64,000 nt of DNA. Source: Treponema sp. (GTDB lineage Bacteria; Spirochaetota; Spirochaetia; Treponematales; Treponemataceae). Within the stretch, counting starts at the first letter, position 1, and each line of letters opens with the position of its first letter. The notes beneath the pieces were generated by a model. That model was not told the DNA's origin and searched no databases. It saw nothing but the letters and a program-made list of their open reading frames with translations. This document shows, piece after piece, positions 44,219 to 53,421 of this stretch. The stretch is from positions 62,001-126,000 of the forward strand of contig JAEDCT010000001.1 in assembly GCA_016294035.1 (NCBI GenBank). Direction: 5' to 3'. A program made the translations under genes and the position numbers.

Positions 44219-46090
44219 TTAGACACCAAGTCTGTTTATCAATGTTTCCAGAAGTTCATCCTGGATAGTAACGAACTTGGCTGCAACATTGTATCCATGC
44301 TGGAACTTAATTATGTCTGCAAGTTCTTCATCCACATTTACACCAGAAATGCTGTCTCGAAGTTCCTTAAGATCAGCCATAATCTTATTCTGGCTTTCAA
44401 GCTGATTCTTTGCCTGCTCACCCTTAAGGCCAACTGCAGTAACCTTGTCTGCAAAATAGTCATCAAATGTTCTCTGACTACCAATCATTACCTTTGTGTT
44501 TCTGATTGCAGCCATTTCTACTGCAGCACGTGCATCGCTAGGTTCCACAAATCCCTTTGAGTTTGCGAAACCAGCAGCAACACAGGCAACATCACTTCTA
44601 ATCTGCTGATTTACACCAACATAGGCAGCAGGATCAAGAATTGGAGAAACTGCAAACTGTGCTCCGGCAAGAACATTTACTGCATTAGCCTGATTGTAGT
44701 CAAAGGCTCCAGCTTCACCACTTGCCGAAAGAATTCCTGAATATCCTGTAAGGAACATTCCATCATCCTCAACATGGCGAATTGCAAAATCAGGATCTTC
44801 CATTTTCTCAGAAGCTGTAGCCTTAAGAACAAGATGTGAATTTCTGTCAAGGTAAGCCTTTACTTCTGCATTTGAATCATTGATTCTGTTTACAACATCT
44901 GCAACTGTGTCTGTTGGGAAATACTGAACCGTAACATTTCCATTGGCTCCATTAAGAGTCATTGTTCCGGAAAGTCCTATCTGTTCCTGGGGACGAAGCT
45001 CATTTGTTCCTGAAAGTCTGAAAATATATGAACGGTCTTCCACACCATCGCCATTTGAATCGTAATTACCATTAACGTTCTCAACAAAATTATGCTGAAC
45101 AAAGAAATCTATTCCCGTAACATTGTTCTTTCCGACTGCATTTCTATGAACATCATTTACAAGATCAGCAAAATTAAGTGTCATTGTGTTAAGTGTCTGA
45201 ATTTCATTTCTGATATCCTTGTCGCGAAGTTCAATGAGAGCACCCAAAGTACCACCCTTAAATTCGGCATCAAGCTTAGTGTCAGTCCAGATAAGTTTTC
45301 CATATCCGTTATTGTCAATCTGAGGGACACTGGCGATCTGGCGTGCAAGACTACCCTGGACAATTACCTGACCATCTGTGTGAACCATGAATTCATCAGG
45401 ATCACGATTTGTAACAGTTACGTTAATAAGTGAAGCAAGTTTTTCAACAAGAAGATCACGGCGATCCATGAGATCATTTGGATTGTCACCCATGCCCATT
45501 GAACGAACGATTTCTCCATTTACCTGTGCAATCTGTCTTGACAGATCATTTACCTGCTTAACTGTTGCCTCAATATCACCATTGATCTGGTCTCCAATTC
45601 CACGAAGGCTCCTGTATTGCTGCTGGATTGAAGAAGAAAGAGTATCTCCCCTTGTAACCACAGCCTGGCGCGCAGCATCGCTTTCCGGATACTGAGTGAG
45701 TTCCTGCCACCCTTCCCAGAACTTGTCCATATTTGTTCTTACGGAAATATCATTTGGTTCATTGTAGATTGATTCAATCATTGAATAGTACTTGTCACGA
45801 ACATTCCAGTAAGACTCCTCGTTTGTCTGTGCAACAATGCGGGAATCAAGAAGCTCATCGCGTATTCTTTCAATGCTCTCTACATCTGTACCCTGACCAA
45901 TCTGACCAGGAACCATTGCCCTTTCAAGATCCGGACGGTAGATAGGCTCAAATGCCTTCACATTTACTCTCTGACGGCTGTACCCCTCAGTATCAGCATT
46001 AGAGATGTTGTGACCTGCTGTCTGAATCTGTGTATTGTGAGCCATAAGGCTTCTTTTTCCGATTTCGATACCTGCAAATGTACTTGCCAT
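44219..46090 (-). CDS. flgK: Flagellar hook-associated protein FlgK
   Basis: This 623-residue protein forms the first hook-filament junction ring. The N-terminus has FAGIEIGKRSLMAHN and TAGHNISNADTEGYSRQRV. The C-terminus has VDEELADIIKFQHGYNVAAK, both family signatures. Length is normal for spirochaetes. It is 22 bases after the flgN-like gene, which fits its chaperone. Confidence 0.95.
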   Translation of the reverse strand: MASTFAGIEIGKRSLMAHNTQIQTAGHNISNADTEGYSRQRVNVKAFEPIYRPDLERAMVPGQIGQGTDVESIERIRDELLDSRIVAQTNEESYWNVRDKYYSMIESIYNEPNDISVRTNMDKFWEGWQELTQYPESDAARQAVVTRGDTLSSSIQQQYRSLRGIGDQINGDIEATVKQVNDLSRQIAQVNGEIVRSMGMGDNPNDLMDRRDLLVEKLASLINVTVTNRDPDEFMVHTDGQVIVQGSLARQIASVPQIDNNGYGKLIWTDTKLDAEFKGGTLGALIELRDKDIRNEIQTLNTMTLNFADLVNDVHRNAVGKNNVTGIDFFVQHNFVENVNGNYDSNGDGVEDRSYIFRLSGTNELRPQEQIGLSGTMTLNGANGNVTVQYFPTDTVADVVNRINDSNAEVKAYLDRNSHLVLKATASEKMEDPDFAIRHVEDDGMFLTGYSGILSASGEAGAFDYNQANAVNVLAGAQFAVSPILDPAAYVGVNQQIRSDVACVAAGFANSKGFVEPSDARAAVEMAAIRNTKVMIGSQRTFDDYFADKVTAVGLKGEQAKNQLESQNKIMADLKELRDSISGVNVDEELADIIKFQHGYNVAAKFVTIQDELLETLINRLGV

Positions 46091-46112
46091 TTTTTGCTCC
46101 TTGCCTATTTTT

Positions 46113-46556
46113 CTAGCAGACAGAATTGATTACGATGCTCTGACCATAGTTCTTCTTCATGCTTCCAGTTGATGTATATACTGACGAATGCTGCTGTGAA
46201 GTACACTCGTCCATAACAGTCTCAATAAACTCCTTGGCTGCACCAACGTACTTGCCCAAAGACTGGCTTTCAACCTTGCTTCTTGCAAGCTTAGTCTTAA
46301 CTCTTAGGAAAACATCCCTTACAGACGGTGCAAAATAGATGCCGCTTGAAACAGGTGCAATTTTCTCACGGAAAGAATCAACCTTTGCAAAATCATTTCC
46401 AAGCTCGTTGACATGCTGAACACATGACTCAAGGCCATCCCATGACTTAGAAACAACACAATTATAAATTCTTCGCTGATGATCAAGCATTGAGTCAAGA
46501 ATTCTTTCCTGCTCATTCAAAACACTGATCAATTCCATCTCTTTTTCATCTGCCAT
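46113..46556 (-). CDS. FlgN-like export chaperone
   Basis: This 147-residue helical protein is of FlgN type: ELISVLNEQERILDSMLDHQ, then CVVSKSWDGLESCVQHVNEL. FlgN binds FlgK and FlgL before export. Its gene directly before flgK supports that. GGAG lies 8 bases before the ATG at 46556. The longer frame to 46586 has no site. Confidence 0.75.
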   Translation of the reverse strand: MADEKEMELISVLNEQERILDSMLDHQRRIYNCVVSKSWDGLESCVQHVNELGNDFAKVDSFREKIAPVSSGIYFAPSVRDVFLRVKTKLARSKVESQSLGKYVGAAKEFIETVMDECTSQQHSSVYTSTGSMKKNYGQSIVINSVC

Positions 46557-46829
46557 TTTCTTCTCCAAAAAAGCCTGCCAGCACAAGCCTGAAAACAGTT
46601 CTAGTATTCAATATATAATCGGAAAACGAAAAAATTTGTTTAGGAATTTATTAAGAAAAAATATCATTTATATGGAAATAAACAACAAAAAAAATACCAC
46701 CGTGCAGACACCACAACAAGAATAAGCGAATATTTTTGCAAAAGAAACATAATGCCCATGAAAAAATACTCCGAAAAACAAACTGCCTGAAAAAAATTGA
46801 TAAAAATTCAAAAAAAGTAAAAAATGCTA
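46557..46829. other. Intergenic region before the tRNA cluster
   Basis: This A+T-rich gap separates the divergent flgN and tRNA operons. It must hold the flgN-flgK promoter on the minus strand, but no box stands out. I see no gene in it. Confidence 0.5.
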
Positions 46830-46858
46830 TTGACCAAACTATTTCAATGATGTATATT
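46830..46858 (+). promoter_or_regulatory. Promoter of the tRNA cluster
   Basis: TTGACC (46830-46835) and TATATT (46853-46858) have a 17-base spacer, 16 bases before tRNA-His. Confidence 0.8.
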
Positions 46859-46874
46859 TTCTTCATCAATTAAT

Positions 46875-46947
46875 GGTGCCTGTAGTTCAGGGGTAGAGCG
46901 CCAGATTGTGGATCTGGTTGTCGAGGGTTCAAATCCCTCCAGGCACC
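46875..46947 (+). tRNA. tRNA-His (GTG)
   Basis: Anticodon stem CCAGA/TCTGG holds TTGTGGA, anticodon GTG. The extra G at -1 pairs with C73, as required for tRNA-His. The T loop is TTCAAAT. Confidence 0.93.
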
Positions 46948-46972
46948 CAGAAAGTGTATGTATGGCACACAT

Positions 46973-47046
46973 GCGTTTGTAGCTCAACTGGATAGAGCAA
47001 TGGACTTCGAATCCGGAGGTTGCACGTTCAAGTCGTGTCAGACGCA
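46973..47046 (+). tRNA. tRNA-Arg (TCG)
   Basis: Acceptor GCGTTTG pairs with CAGACGC. The loop CTTCGAA gives anticodon TCG. The anticodon stem has one G-T pair and one mismatch at its top. Confidence 0.88.
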
Positions 47047-47053
47047 TTTATAA

Positions 47054-47126
47054 GGGCGATTAGCTCAGCTGGTAGAGCAGCAGACTCTTAATCTGCGGGT
47101 CGCAGGTTCGATCCCTGTATCGCTCA
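47054..47126 (+). tRNA. tRNA-Lys (CTT)
   Basis: Anticodon stem GCAGA/TCTGC holds CTCTTAA, anticodon CTT. Acceptor GGGCGAT pairs with ATCGCTC (one G-T). Confidence 0.93.
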
Positions 47127-47169
47127 TAAGGTTCTTGAAAACTTAAGCGTTTGTCCAAGAACACATTCC

Positions 47170-47250
47170 GCGAGAGTGGTGAAATTGGCAGACACGCTAG
47201 ACTTAGGATCTAGTGCCCTAGGCGTGAGGGTTCAAGTCCCTCCTTTCGCA
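47170..47250 (+). tRNA. tRNA-Leu (TAG)
   Basis: This 81-base tRNA has a long variable arm (TGCCCTAGGCGT) typical of tRNA-Leu. The loop CTTAGGA gives anticodon TAG. Acceptor GCGAGAG pairs with CTTTCGC. Confidence 0.93.
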
Positions 47251-47296
47251 TTAAGCAGAACCTAAAGCATGCAATGCAAGTTGCTGCAAAAATTTT

Positions 47297-47368
47297 GCGG
47301 AAATGGCTCAATGGTAGAGCGCGACCTTGCCAAGGTCGATGTTGCGGGTTCGATTCCCGTTTTCCGCT
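47297..47368 (+). tRNA. tRNA-Gly (GCC)
   Basis: Anticodon stem CGACC/GGTCG holds TTGCCAA, anticodon GCC. Acceptor GCGGAAA pairs with TTTCCGC. Confidence 0.93.
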
Positions 47369-47375
47369 TGAAGCG

Positions 47376-47411
47376 AAAGCGATTCGGAGTTATCTGAATC
47401 GCTTTTTTTTT
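47376..47411 (+). terminator. Terminator of the tRNA cluster
   Basis: AAAGCGATTC pairs with GAATCGCTTT and runs into a T tract. Confidence 0.85.
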
Positions 47412-47440
47412 GTAATTTTTTTTATTAAGGGGTAACTCAA

Positions 47441-48811
47441 GTGAACGTTACTAAACAGGTATCAAAACTCGAAAATTCTGCAGTAAAGTTGACTGCAACA
47501 ATCGCAAAGGATGATGTTGTAAACGGATACAACGAAAACTTGAAGAAGTATGCAAAGAATATCTCTCTTCCTGGTTTCAGAAAGGGACACGTACCTGTAA
47601 AGGTTCTTGAACAGAAATACGGTGATTCATTGAAGCAGGAAGTTCTCATTGACCTGGTTGACCAGTCATTGAACCAGATTTTTGCTGAAGAAGAATCAAA
47701 AGACATTCGTCCACTTCCCTACTCACAGCCACGTCTTGAAAATGACAAGGTTCCAGAATTCAGCACAGAAAAGGATCTTACATTCACAGTTATCTACGAT
47801 GTATTCCCAACTGTAGAAGTTAAGGAATTCTCAAAGATTGAAGTTAAGGAACCACAGGTTTCAGTTACAGACAAGGACGTTGAGGAAGAACTCAAGGCAA
47901 TCCAGGAACGCAATGCAATGGTAATCGACAAGAAGGATGGAGATCCAGTTGAAAAGGACAACATCGTTACAATCGATTACTCAGAACTCAATGACGACGG
48001 ATCAATGGTTGAAGGTTCTAAGCGTGAGGGATTCGTATTCACAGTTGGTACTGGCGAGAACATTTACAAGATTGACGACGAAATCATCGGAATGAAGAAA
48101 GATGAGACTAAGGAAATCACTAAGACTTACGCAAAGGATGATAAAGACGAGGAACTTGCAGGAAAAACAAAGAAAATCAGCGTAACTGTAAAGGCAATCA
48201 AGGTTCGTAATCTTCCTGCCCTCGATGATGATCTTGCCCAGGATGTAAACGAAAAGTACAAGACTATCGATGACCTCAGAAAGGACATTACAAGAGGACT
48301 TGAAGCTGCAAAGACAAGAAAGGTAAATGAACTCAAGTCACAGAGCCTCATTGAACAGCTTGTTGAAAAGAACCCTGTAGTTGTTCCACAGTCTATGATC
48401 AATGCTGAAATGGAAAACCGCTTCAGAATGATGGCAAAGCAGTTCCAGACAACACCTCAGCAGCTTGAAAAGATGATTGAAGCAAGCGGTCAGAAGAAGG
48501 AAGATATGCTCAAGCAGTGGACTGGTGATGCAGAAAAAATGCTCAAGTCTCGTCTCATTGTTGAACAGCTTCTCCAGGACAAGAACATTACTGTTACTCC
48601 AGAAGAAGTTGAGGCAGAATATGCCAAGATGGCAGAAGACGCTGGAACAACTGTTGATGCAATCAAGGAACAGTACAAGGATCCACGCTACAAGGAATAC
48701 ATCATTGATGATCTTAAGGAACGCAAGCTCTTTGAAGACCTCTACAAGCAGGTAAAGGTGTCTAAGGGAGACAAGATGGAATTTGCTGACCTTTTCAAGA
48801 ACGCTCAGTAA
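47441..48811 (+). CDS. tig: Trigger factor
   Basis: This 456-residue ribosome-bound chaperone has the three expected parts. The N-terminal ribosome-binding domain includes SLPGFRKGHVPVKVLEQKYG. The FKBP-like prolyl isomerase part spans about residues 160-245 (KDNIVTIDYSELNDDGSM to KKISVTVKAIKVRNLPALDD). The C-terminal helical arms follow. The start is GTG with AAGGGG upstream. clpP and clpX follow, the common tig-clpP-clpX order. Confidence 0.95.
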   Translation: MNVTKQVSKLENSAVKLTATIAKDDVVNGYNENLKKYAKNISLPGFRKGHVPVKVLEQKYGDSLKQEVLIDLVDQSLNQIFAEEESKDIRPLPYSQPRLENDKVPEFSTEKDLTFTVIYDVFPTVEVKEFSKIEVKEPQVSVTDKDVEEELKAIQERNAMVIDKKDGDPVEKDNIVTIDYSELNDDGSMVEGSKREGFVFTVGTGENIYKIDDEIIGMKKDETKEITKTYAKDDKDEELAGKTKKISVTVKAIKVRNLPALDDDLAQDVNEKYKTIDDLRKDITRGLEAAKTRKVNELKSQSLIEQLVEKNPVVVPQSMINAEMENRFRMMAKQFQTTPQQLEKMIEASGQKKEDMLKQWTGDAEKMLKSRLIVEQLLQDKNITVTPEEVEAEYAKMAEDAGTTVDAIKEQYKDPRYKEYIIDDLKERKLFEDLYKQVKVSKGDKMEFADLFKNAQ

Positions 48812-48839
48812 AAGATATTCCTGACTTGAAGTAAAAAAA

Positions 48840-48875
48840 AACGGAATACGTATTGTCGCATTCCGTTTTTTTTTT
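48840..48875 (+). terminator. Terminator after tig
   Basis: AACGGAAT pairs with ATTCCGTT around a 12-base loop, followed by a long T-run. Confidence 0.85.
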
Positions 48876-48950
48876 TATATTAGTATATGCATTTAAGAAA
48901 CTGAAGTTTTTTTTATGATCAAATAATCATCACATTTTCTGGAAACAATT

Positions 48951-49562
48951 ATGAACGAAAACATGAATACATTGGTTCCAACTGTAATTGAACGCAGTGG
49001 AAACGGAGAAAGAGCCTACGACCTGTACTCTCGCCTCCTTAGAGACAGAATTATCTTTGTTGACGGAGAAATCCGCGACGAAACTGCAGACCTTATTGTC
49101 GCACAGATTCTTTACCTGGAAAGTGAAAACCCGGAAAAAGACATCAGCATTTACATCAATTCACCTGGTGGATCTGTCACAGCAGGTCTTGCAATCTATG
49201 ATACAATGCAGTACGTAAGATGCGACATTCAGACAATCTGCATGGGTCAGGCTGCCAGCATGGGTGCGGTTCTTCTTGCAGGAGGAACAAAGGGAAAAAG
49301 ATACGCTCTCCCTTCAAGCCGCGTAATGATTCACCAGCCATGGGGAGGAGCCCAGGGTCAGGAAAGCGACATTGCAATCCAGGCAAAGGAAATCATCAGA
49401 TTGAAGAAACTCTCAATCAAATACCTTTCAAATGCTTCAGGAAAATCTGAAGAAGAAATTGCAAAGGATATGGAAAGAGACTTCTACATGACTGCAGAAG
49501 ATGCAAAGGAATACGGCATTGTTGACCACATCATGAACAGTGCAAAGAAAGGAGCTCGATAA
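48951..49562 (+). CDS. clpP: ATP-dependent Clp protease proteolytic subunit ClpP
   Basis: This 203-residue serine peptidase forms the double-ring chamber. GQAASMGAVLLAGG holds the catalytic Ser, SSRVMIHQPWGG the His, and the Asp lies in ERDFYMTAEDA. Length is normal. It degrades proteins fed by ClpX, whose gene overlaps by one base (TAATG). Confidence 0.97.
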   Translation: MNENMNTLVPTVIERSGNGERAYDLYSRLLRDRIIFVDGEIRDETADLIVAQILYLESENPEKDISIYINSPGGSVTAGLAIYDTMQYVRCDIQTICMGQAASMGAVLLAGGTKGKRYALPSSRVMIHQPWGGAQGQESDIAIQAKEIIRLKKLSIKYLSNASGKSEEEIAKDMERDFYMTAEDAKEYGIVDHIMNSAKKGAR

Positions 49563-50818
49563 TGGGTAGATTTGGAAAATCAGCAGAACCTATCTGTGCA
49601 TTCTGTGGAAGACCTGCAGACGCAAACCGTCGGGTAGTTCGAGCATCAGATGACACAATCTGCATTTGTGAGCACTGCGTTACAACATGCCAGACAATCC
49701 TCAATGAAGAGCAGCATTCTGTTGCTCCAATTGACATGAGTACAATCCCTACTCCAAAGGAATTCAAGGAATACCTTGACCAGTACGTAATTGGCCAGGA
49801 CTATGCAAAGAAGGTCCTTTCTGTAGCAGTATACAATCACTACAAGCAGATGTCACTTGCAAAAAAGCAGATGGGTGACATTAAAATCGAAAAGTCAAAC
49901 ATCCTCCTGCTTGGACCAACAGGATCTGGAAAAACACTCCTTGCAAAGACACTTGCACAGAAGCTCAATGTTCCTTTTGCAATTGCCGATGCAACCACTC
50001 TCACTGAAGCTGGATATGTTGGTGAAGACGTTGAAAATGTGCTTCTTAAGCTTATAAATGCCGCTGGTGGTGATGTTGCCGCTGCTGAAAGAGGAATAAT
50101 CTTCATTGATGAAGTTGACAAAATTGGCAGAAAGAGTGAGAACACTTCCATAACAAGAGATGTTTCCGGCGAAGGCGTACAGCAGGCACTCTTGAAGATT
50201 ATTGAGGGAACTCATGCATCTGTTCCTCCTCAGGGCGGAAGAAAACATCCTAACCAGGAAATGATTGACATTGACACCACAAACATCCTCTTTATTTGCG
50301 GAGGAGCCTTTGTGGGTCTTGACAAGATCATTGAACAGCGACTTTCATCATCAAGCATCGGATTTGGTGCTACCGGAACCCATAAGTCTGATGAGGAAAG
50401 AATGGAACTGCTGAACCAGGTTACATCTGATGACCTTGTTAAGTTCGGACTGATTCCTGAGCTTATTGGCCGTCTTCCTATGACTTGTGCCCTCAAGGAA
50501 CTTACAAGGGATGATCTCAAGAGAATCCTAACGGAACCAAAGAATGCAATCACAAAGCAATTTGAAGCAAGCTTTGCCATTGATGATGTTGACCTTTCAT
50601 TCAATGAAGAAGCCATTGAAGAGATTGCAGACCTTGCAATCAGGAGCAAGACTGGAGCCCGTGGACTAAGAGCCATTGTTGAGCACATTCTTCTTGACCT
50701 TATGTTTGAAGTTCCAAGTGTCAAGGGAAAGAAGAAACTTGAAATCACAAAGGACATTGTAAACCAGAAGGAAATTCCTTCAGCAGAAAGCCTTCTTGTT
50801 GATCAGCTGACTGCATGA
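49562..50818 (+). CDS. clpX: ATP-dependent Clp protease ATPase subunit ClpX
   Basis: This 418-residue AAA+ unfoldase has an N-terminal C4 zinc finger (CAFCGRPADANRRV then CICEHCV). Walker A is LLGPTGSGKTLLAK, Walker B IIFIDEVDKI, and the arginine-finger and sensor parts follow (RDVSGEGVQQALLKIIEGT). It unfolds tagged proteins and passes them to ClpP. Confidence 0.97.
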   Translation: MGRFGKSAEPICAFCGRPADANRRVVRASDDTICICEHCVTTCQTILNEEQHSVAPIDMSTIPTPKEFKEYLDQYVIGQDYAKKVLSVAVYNHYKQMSLAKKQMGDIKIEKSNILLLGPTGSGKTLLAKTLAQKLNVPFAIADATTLTEAGYVGEDVENVLLKLINAAGGDVAAAERGIIFIDEVDKIGRKSENTSITRDVSGEGVQQALLKIIEGTHASVPPQGGRKHPNQEMIDIDTTNILFICGGAFVGLDKIIEQRLSSSSIGFGATGTHKSDEERMELLNQVTSDDLVKFGLIPELIGRLPMTCALKELTRDDLKRILTEPKNAITKQFEASFAIDDVDLSFNEEAIEEIADLAIRSKTGARGLRAIVEHILLDLMFEVPSVKGKKKLEITKDIVNQKEIPSAESLLVDQLTA

Positions 50819-50883
50819 TCTGACACCATGTATGATTTTTAATACAGTCAAATTTTAATTTGTAATTATTATGAATAAACAAA

Positions 50884-50923
50884 AAAAGCAGCTTTGAAGT
50901 ACACCTCAAAGCTGCTTTTTTTG
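50884..50923. terminator. Bidirectional terminator after clpX
   Basis: AAAAGCAGCTTTG pairs with CAAAGCTGCTTTT, with A and T runs on both sides. It serves clpX and the convergent gene. Confidence 0.85.
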
Positions 50924-50939
50924 CCTGCAGGGAAATCAA

Positions 50940-51323
50940 TTATTTCCATTCCTCATTTTCAATGGCAAAATTTCCAAGCAATTCTCCATCAGCATCATAG
51001 TAATAGTACTCTGCCCTGGCACCTATCTTTAGAAGATCCTTTCTTGCAGCCTCATTGTTCTTTACCTGAACGAGGGCAGCAACCCTGATTTGTGGAACAA
51101 GAACCTCAAACTGAGTCTTATTAATTCCAGTCACAGTGTAGTTGTATACAATTGTGTCCTTGTCTGCAGTAACGTTGTTAAGAACAGTATAGTCATCAAG
51201 CTTGATTGGACAAGCCTTGTTAACAATTTCTGCCTCTTCTGCAATTCTCTTGTAATTTGGTCCCTTTGCAAATGCACAAAGAGTTACCATAAGCATCATA
51301 ATAAAAGCTAAACTTTTTCTCAT
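50940..51323 (-). CDS. Small secreted protein
   Basis: This 127-residue protein has a signal peptide (MRKSLAFIMMLMVTLCAFA). The mature part is a small alpha/beta fold: CPIKLDDYTVLNNVTADKDT, then AEYYYYDADGELLGNFAI. It is not recognised. AAGGAG precedes the ATG at 51323, which I chose over the longer frame. Confidence 0.75.
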   Translation of the reverse strand: MRKSLAFIMMLMVTLCAFAKGPNYKRIAEEAEIVNKACPIKLDDYTVLNNVTADKDTIVYNYTVTGINKTQFEVLVPQIRVAALVQVKNNEAARKDLLKIGARAEYYYYDADGELLGNFAIENEEWK

Positions 51324-51619
51324 ACTAGAACTCCTTAAAAGAAAATATATCATAACTTATGTTCAACTTCAAGAAAATTAAATTTTGATAACAAAAATCG
51401 AGGTTCACGCACAATATTCATTCGGTATGAAATGAGAGAAATTTCGTCGCTTAGTAAAATTGCAAGAAACTTAATGGGAAGAGTACTTTATTTCTACGGA
51501 AAAAATCCATTCTCAAATCAACAGGACAGCCTATTCCTCTGCAAGTTCATATTTTGAATAAGATGTTTGATGGGGTGCTGGTGGCAGCGGAACCGAAACC
51601 ATGCACCCAAAAAAACCGT
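51324..51619. other. Gap at the left edge of the accessory island
   Basis: No complete gene is seen. A 42-codon plus frame (51432-51560) has no ribosome site. On the minus strand a short Pro-rich open stretch (VPLPPAPHQTSYSKYELAEE) ends near 51533 and looks like the end of a lost gene. Confidence 0.4.
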
Positions 51620-52747
51620 CTAATTAGTGTCTTTTTCCACTAATTTATAGACCGCTGATATATCATTCATTATCTGCACAGCCTTTTCATCAGCAGATTT
51701 ACTTGTTTCAACAATATTTCTTAATTCAGCGTTTTTCCAATGAATGTAATATTCATTTTCTTTAAGTCCCATATTATCCACGATTCATATTTTTGGAAGG
51801 TTAGGTATTTCCTTTCTTAATTCAGGAATCATTAACACCAATGGAGCTCCCTCCTCAGAATCAACTAAAGGAATAAGCGTATAATTTATTTCCAAGGTGA
51901 ACTAATTTTTGTTCATTTCGATAATTTCTTCAGAACTTGGACTTTTAAATTTTTTATCTGATTCAGCTTTTACTAATTTGAAATCTCCTGTTATACTCAA
52001 TCCAACAGCCAAACTGATAACAATAACAGGAAGTGTAAACAAAACTACATTTCCAACTGTTATAAACATGGAATTTTCAATTGCTATTCCAATTGATGTC
52101 TTTAATTTGACAACGTGAATAAGTATTCCACCAGCAAGATTTACGAGTGTAAAAAATACATTTGCTTTGCTAATTCCACTTAGAAATTTCGAAGCTCCAT
52201 CCATGCTGGAATAGTAATCTATTTCCTTTCTCATGTTTTCTTTTAATATTTCTTCTTCCTTTATATTAATAATTCCTTGCTTAAGTTTATTATCAATATT
52301 AAAAAACTTTTGATTTATACTAGTCAAAATGAACCTTGCGTTCACTTCAGAAACACGACAACTCCCTTTTGAAAGAATAAGAACCTGAATTGCAAGAAGA
52401 ATTACAGTAATCTTTCCTCCTATTATAAAATTCCCTTGACCAACTATGCCTGATATAGCTTCAACCAAAGGAACATTTATACCACTTTCATAGCCAGTTA
52501 AGGAGAATCTTGTAAGGCTGATATTCAGTGCCATAGAAAACAGCGAAAACATTAAAACCAATTTAGGCATTGCCACACTATTTTTAGTAAATGAATATAC
52601 CAGAATAGCAACAGAGAAAAGTGTTTCAATCCCAATCAAACTCTCTACTGCAATCACTGGCAAAGGAACTAACATCATCAAAACAACTAATAACATTGCC
52701 ACAGGTATTATGTTGTACATAATAAAATTAAATATTATATTTTTCAT
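51620..52747 (-). pseudogene. FlhA-like (FHIPEP) membrane protein, interrupted by two in-frame stops
   Basis: One reading frame runs over 376 codons, broken by TAG (51902-51904) and TGA (51785-51787). The first 281 residues are the FlhA/EscV membrane domain: VEAISGIVGQGNFIIGGKI, KGSCRVSEVNARFILTS, then YYSSMDGASKFLSGISKANV and LVNLAGGILIHVV. The usual PGKQM motif reads SINQKF. After the TAG the frame continues as LEINYTLIPLVDSEEG, the start of the FlhA cytoplasmic domain. After the TGA comes IVDNMGLKENEYYIHW, also FlhA-like (IRDN, EY.I). Most of the cytoplasmic domain is missing, since full FlhA has about 690 residues. It looks like a decayed or reduced FlhA paralogue. The flagellar flhA must be elsewhere. 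A WYL-type operator lies 44 bases before the start. Confidence 0.75.
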
Positions 52748-52790
52748 TTTTTCTCCAATATCAATATAAAAACATTATAGAAAACAAACA

Positions 52791-52807
52791 CTATCATTTT
52801 ATGATAA
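52791..52807 (-). promoter_or_regulatory. WYL-type operator, site a
   Basis: CTATC-ATTTTAT-GATAA. On the minus strand it reads TTATC-N7-GATAG toward the FlhA-like gene. TATAAT lies at 52774-52779 on the same strand. Confidence 0.6.
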
Positions 52808-52812
52808 TAATA

Positions 52813-52956
52813 TTAGAATTTTCTCTTCGAATAAGAATTAGGGTTCAATAATTCCCGAAGCTTTTCAAATTGAATCTGGTCTTGTTCACACCCTTCACCT
52901 ATATTGTAAAAATGTGCCAGTTTACGAATATCTTGAGGAATACCATAATAACTCAT
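52813..52956 (-). CDS. Small protein (47 residues) in the FlhA-like operon
   Basis: ATG at 52956 opens a 47-codon frame: MSYYGIPQDIRKLAHFYNIG, then a helical QIQFEKLRELLNPN and a basic end. It has no family match. It lies between the two FlhA-like genes on the same strand, 28 bases after the upstream one. The ribosome site is weak. Confidence 0.4.
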   Translation of the reverse strand: MSYYGIPQDIRKLAHFYNIGEGCEQDQIQFEKLRELLNPNSYSKRKF

Positions 52957-52984
52957 TTTTTTTTAGCCAATGGAAAGCCTGATT

Positions 52985-53421
52985 TTAATTTGGTTCTATA
53001 TTTGAATAATAACGAAACAAAAATTGATAAGCTTCTCTACTCTGTTCATGAAACATTTCTTCCAGCTTTTGTGAATCAATTATAAAATCATTTTTGAAAT
53101 AAAATAGATTGTGTTCTAGTTCCGACTGTACAGTTCGTAGCACATTCTGCAGAAGATTTTTTAAATCAATCAACTTAACATCACAAACATTTTTTTCATA
53201 TATAAGTATTCTGTATTGTTTAGGATGCAGTTTCATATTGTCTTCAATATGTATAGCAGGAAGTTTCAAATGTTCCCTTTCTAGGATTATCTCACGAAAC
53301 TGTTCTAATGATGATAAAAATATTTTTTTGTTTTCAGCAATAGTTACGATTGGAAGGACAGAATTTCCAATTCAATTATTATTGGTTCCTGAGTGAAATC
53401 TAGTTTTTCTTCGTTTTCCAT
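52985..53421 (-). pseudogene. FlhA cytoplasmic-domain-like protein, single frameshift
   Basis: ATG at 53421 with AGGAG 8 bases upstream starts MENEEKLDFTQEPIIIE. After one missing base near 53370 the frame goes on as IGNSVLPIVTIAENKK and LPAIHIEDNMKLHPKQYRIL, ending at 52985. Restoring one base gives 145 residues. The sequence matches the first part of the FlhA cytoplasmic domain (LE.E.G..LiPLV, lP.I.I.DN..L.p.eY.I). The C-terminal half (DLKNLLQNVLRTVQSELEH) is helical. No membrane part is present. It precedes a gene encoding the FlhA membrane part, so the two may once have been a split FlhA-like pair. Confidence 0.65.

Noticed and set aside
46844..47047. Minus-strand frame across the tRNA genes
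   Set aside because: It reads through tRNA-His and tRNA-Arg and is an artefact of their sequence.
51902..52747. FlhA-like gene read as a complete 281-residue protein
   Set aside because: The same frame continues beyond the TAG with FlhA-like motifs, so the stop is more likely an interruption than a natural end.
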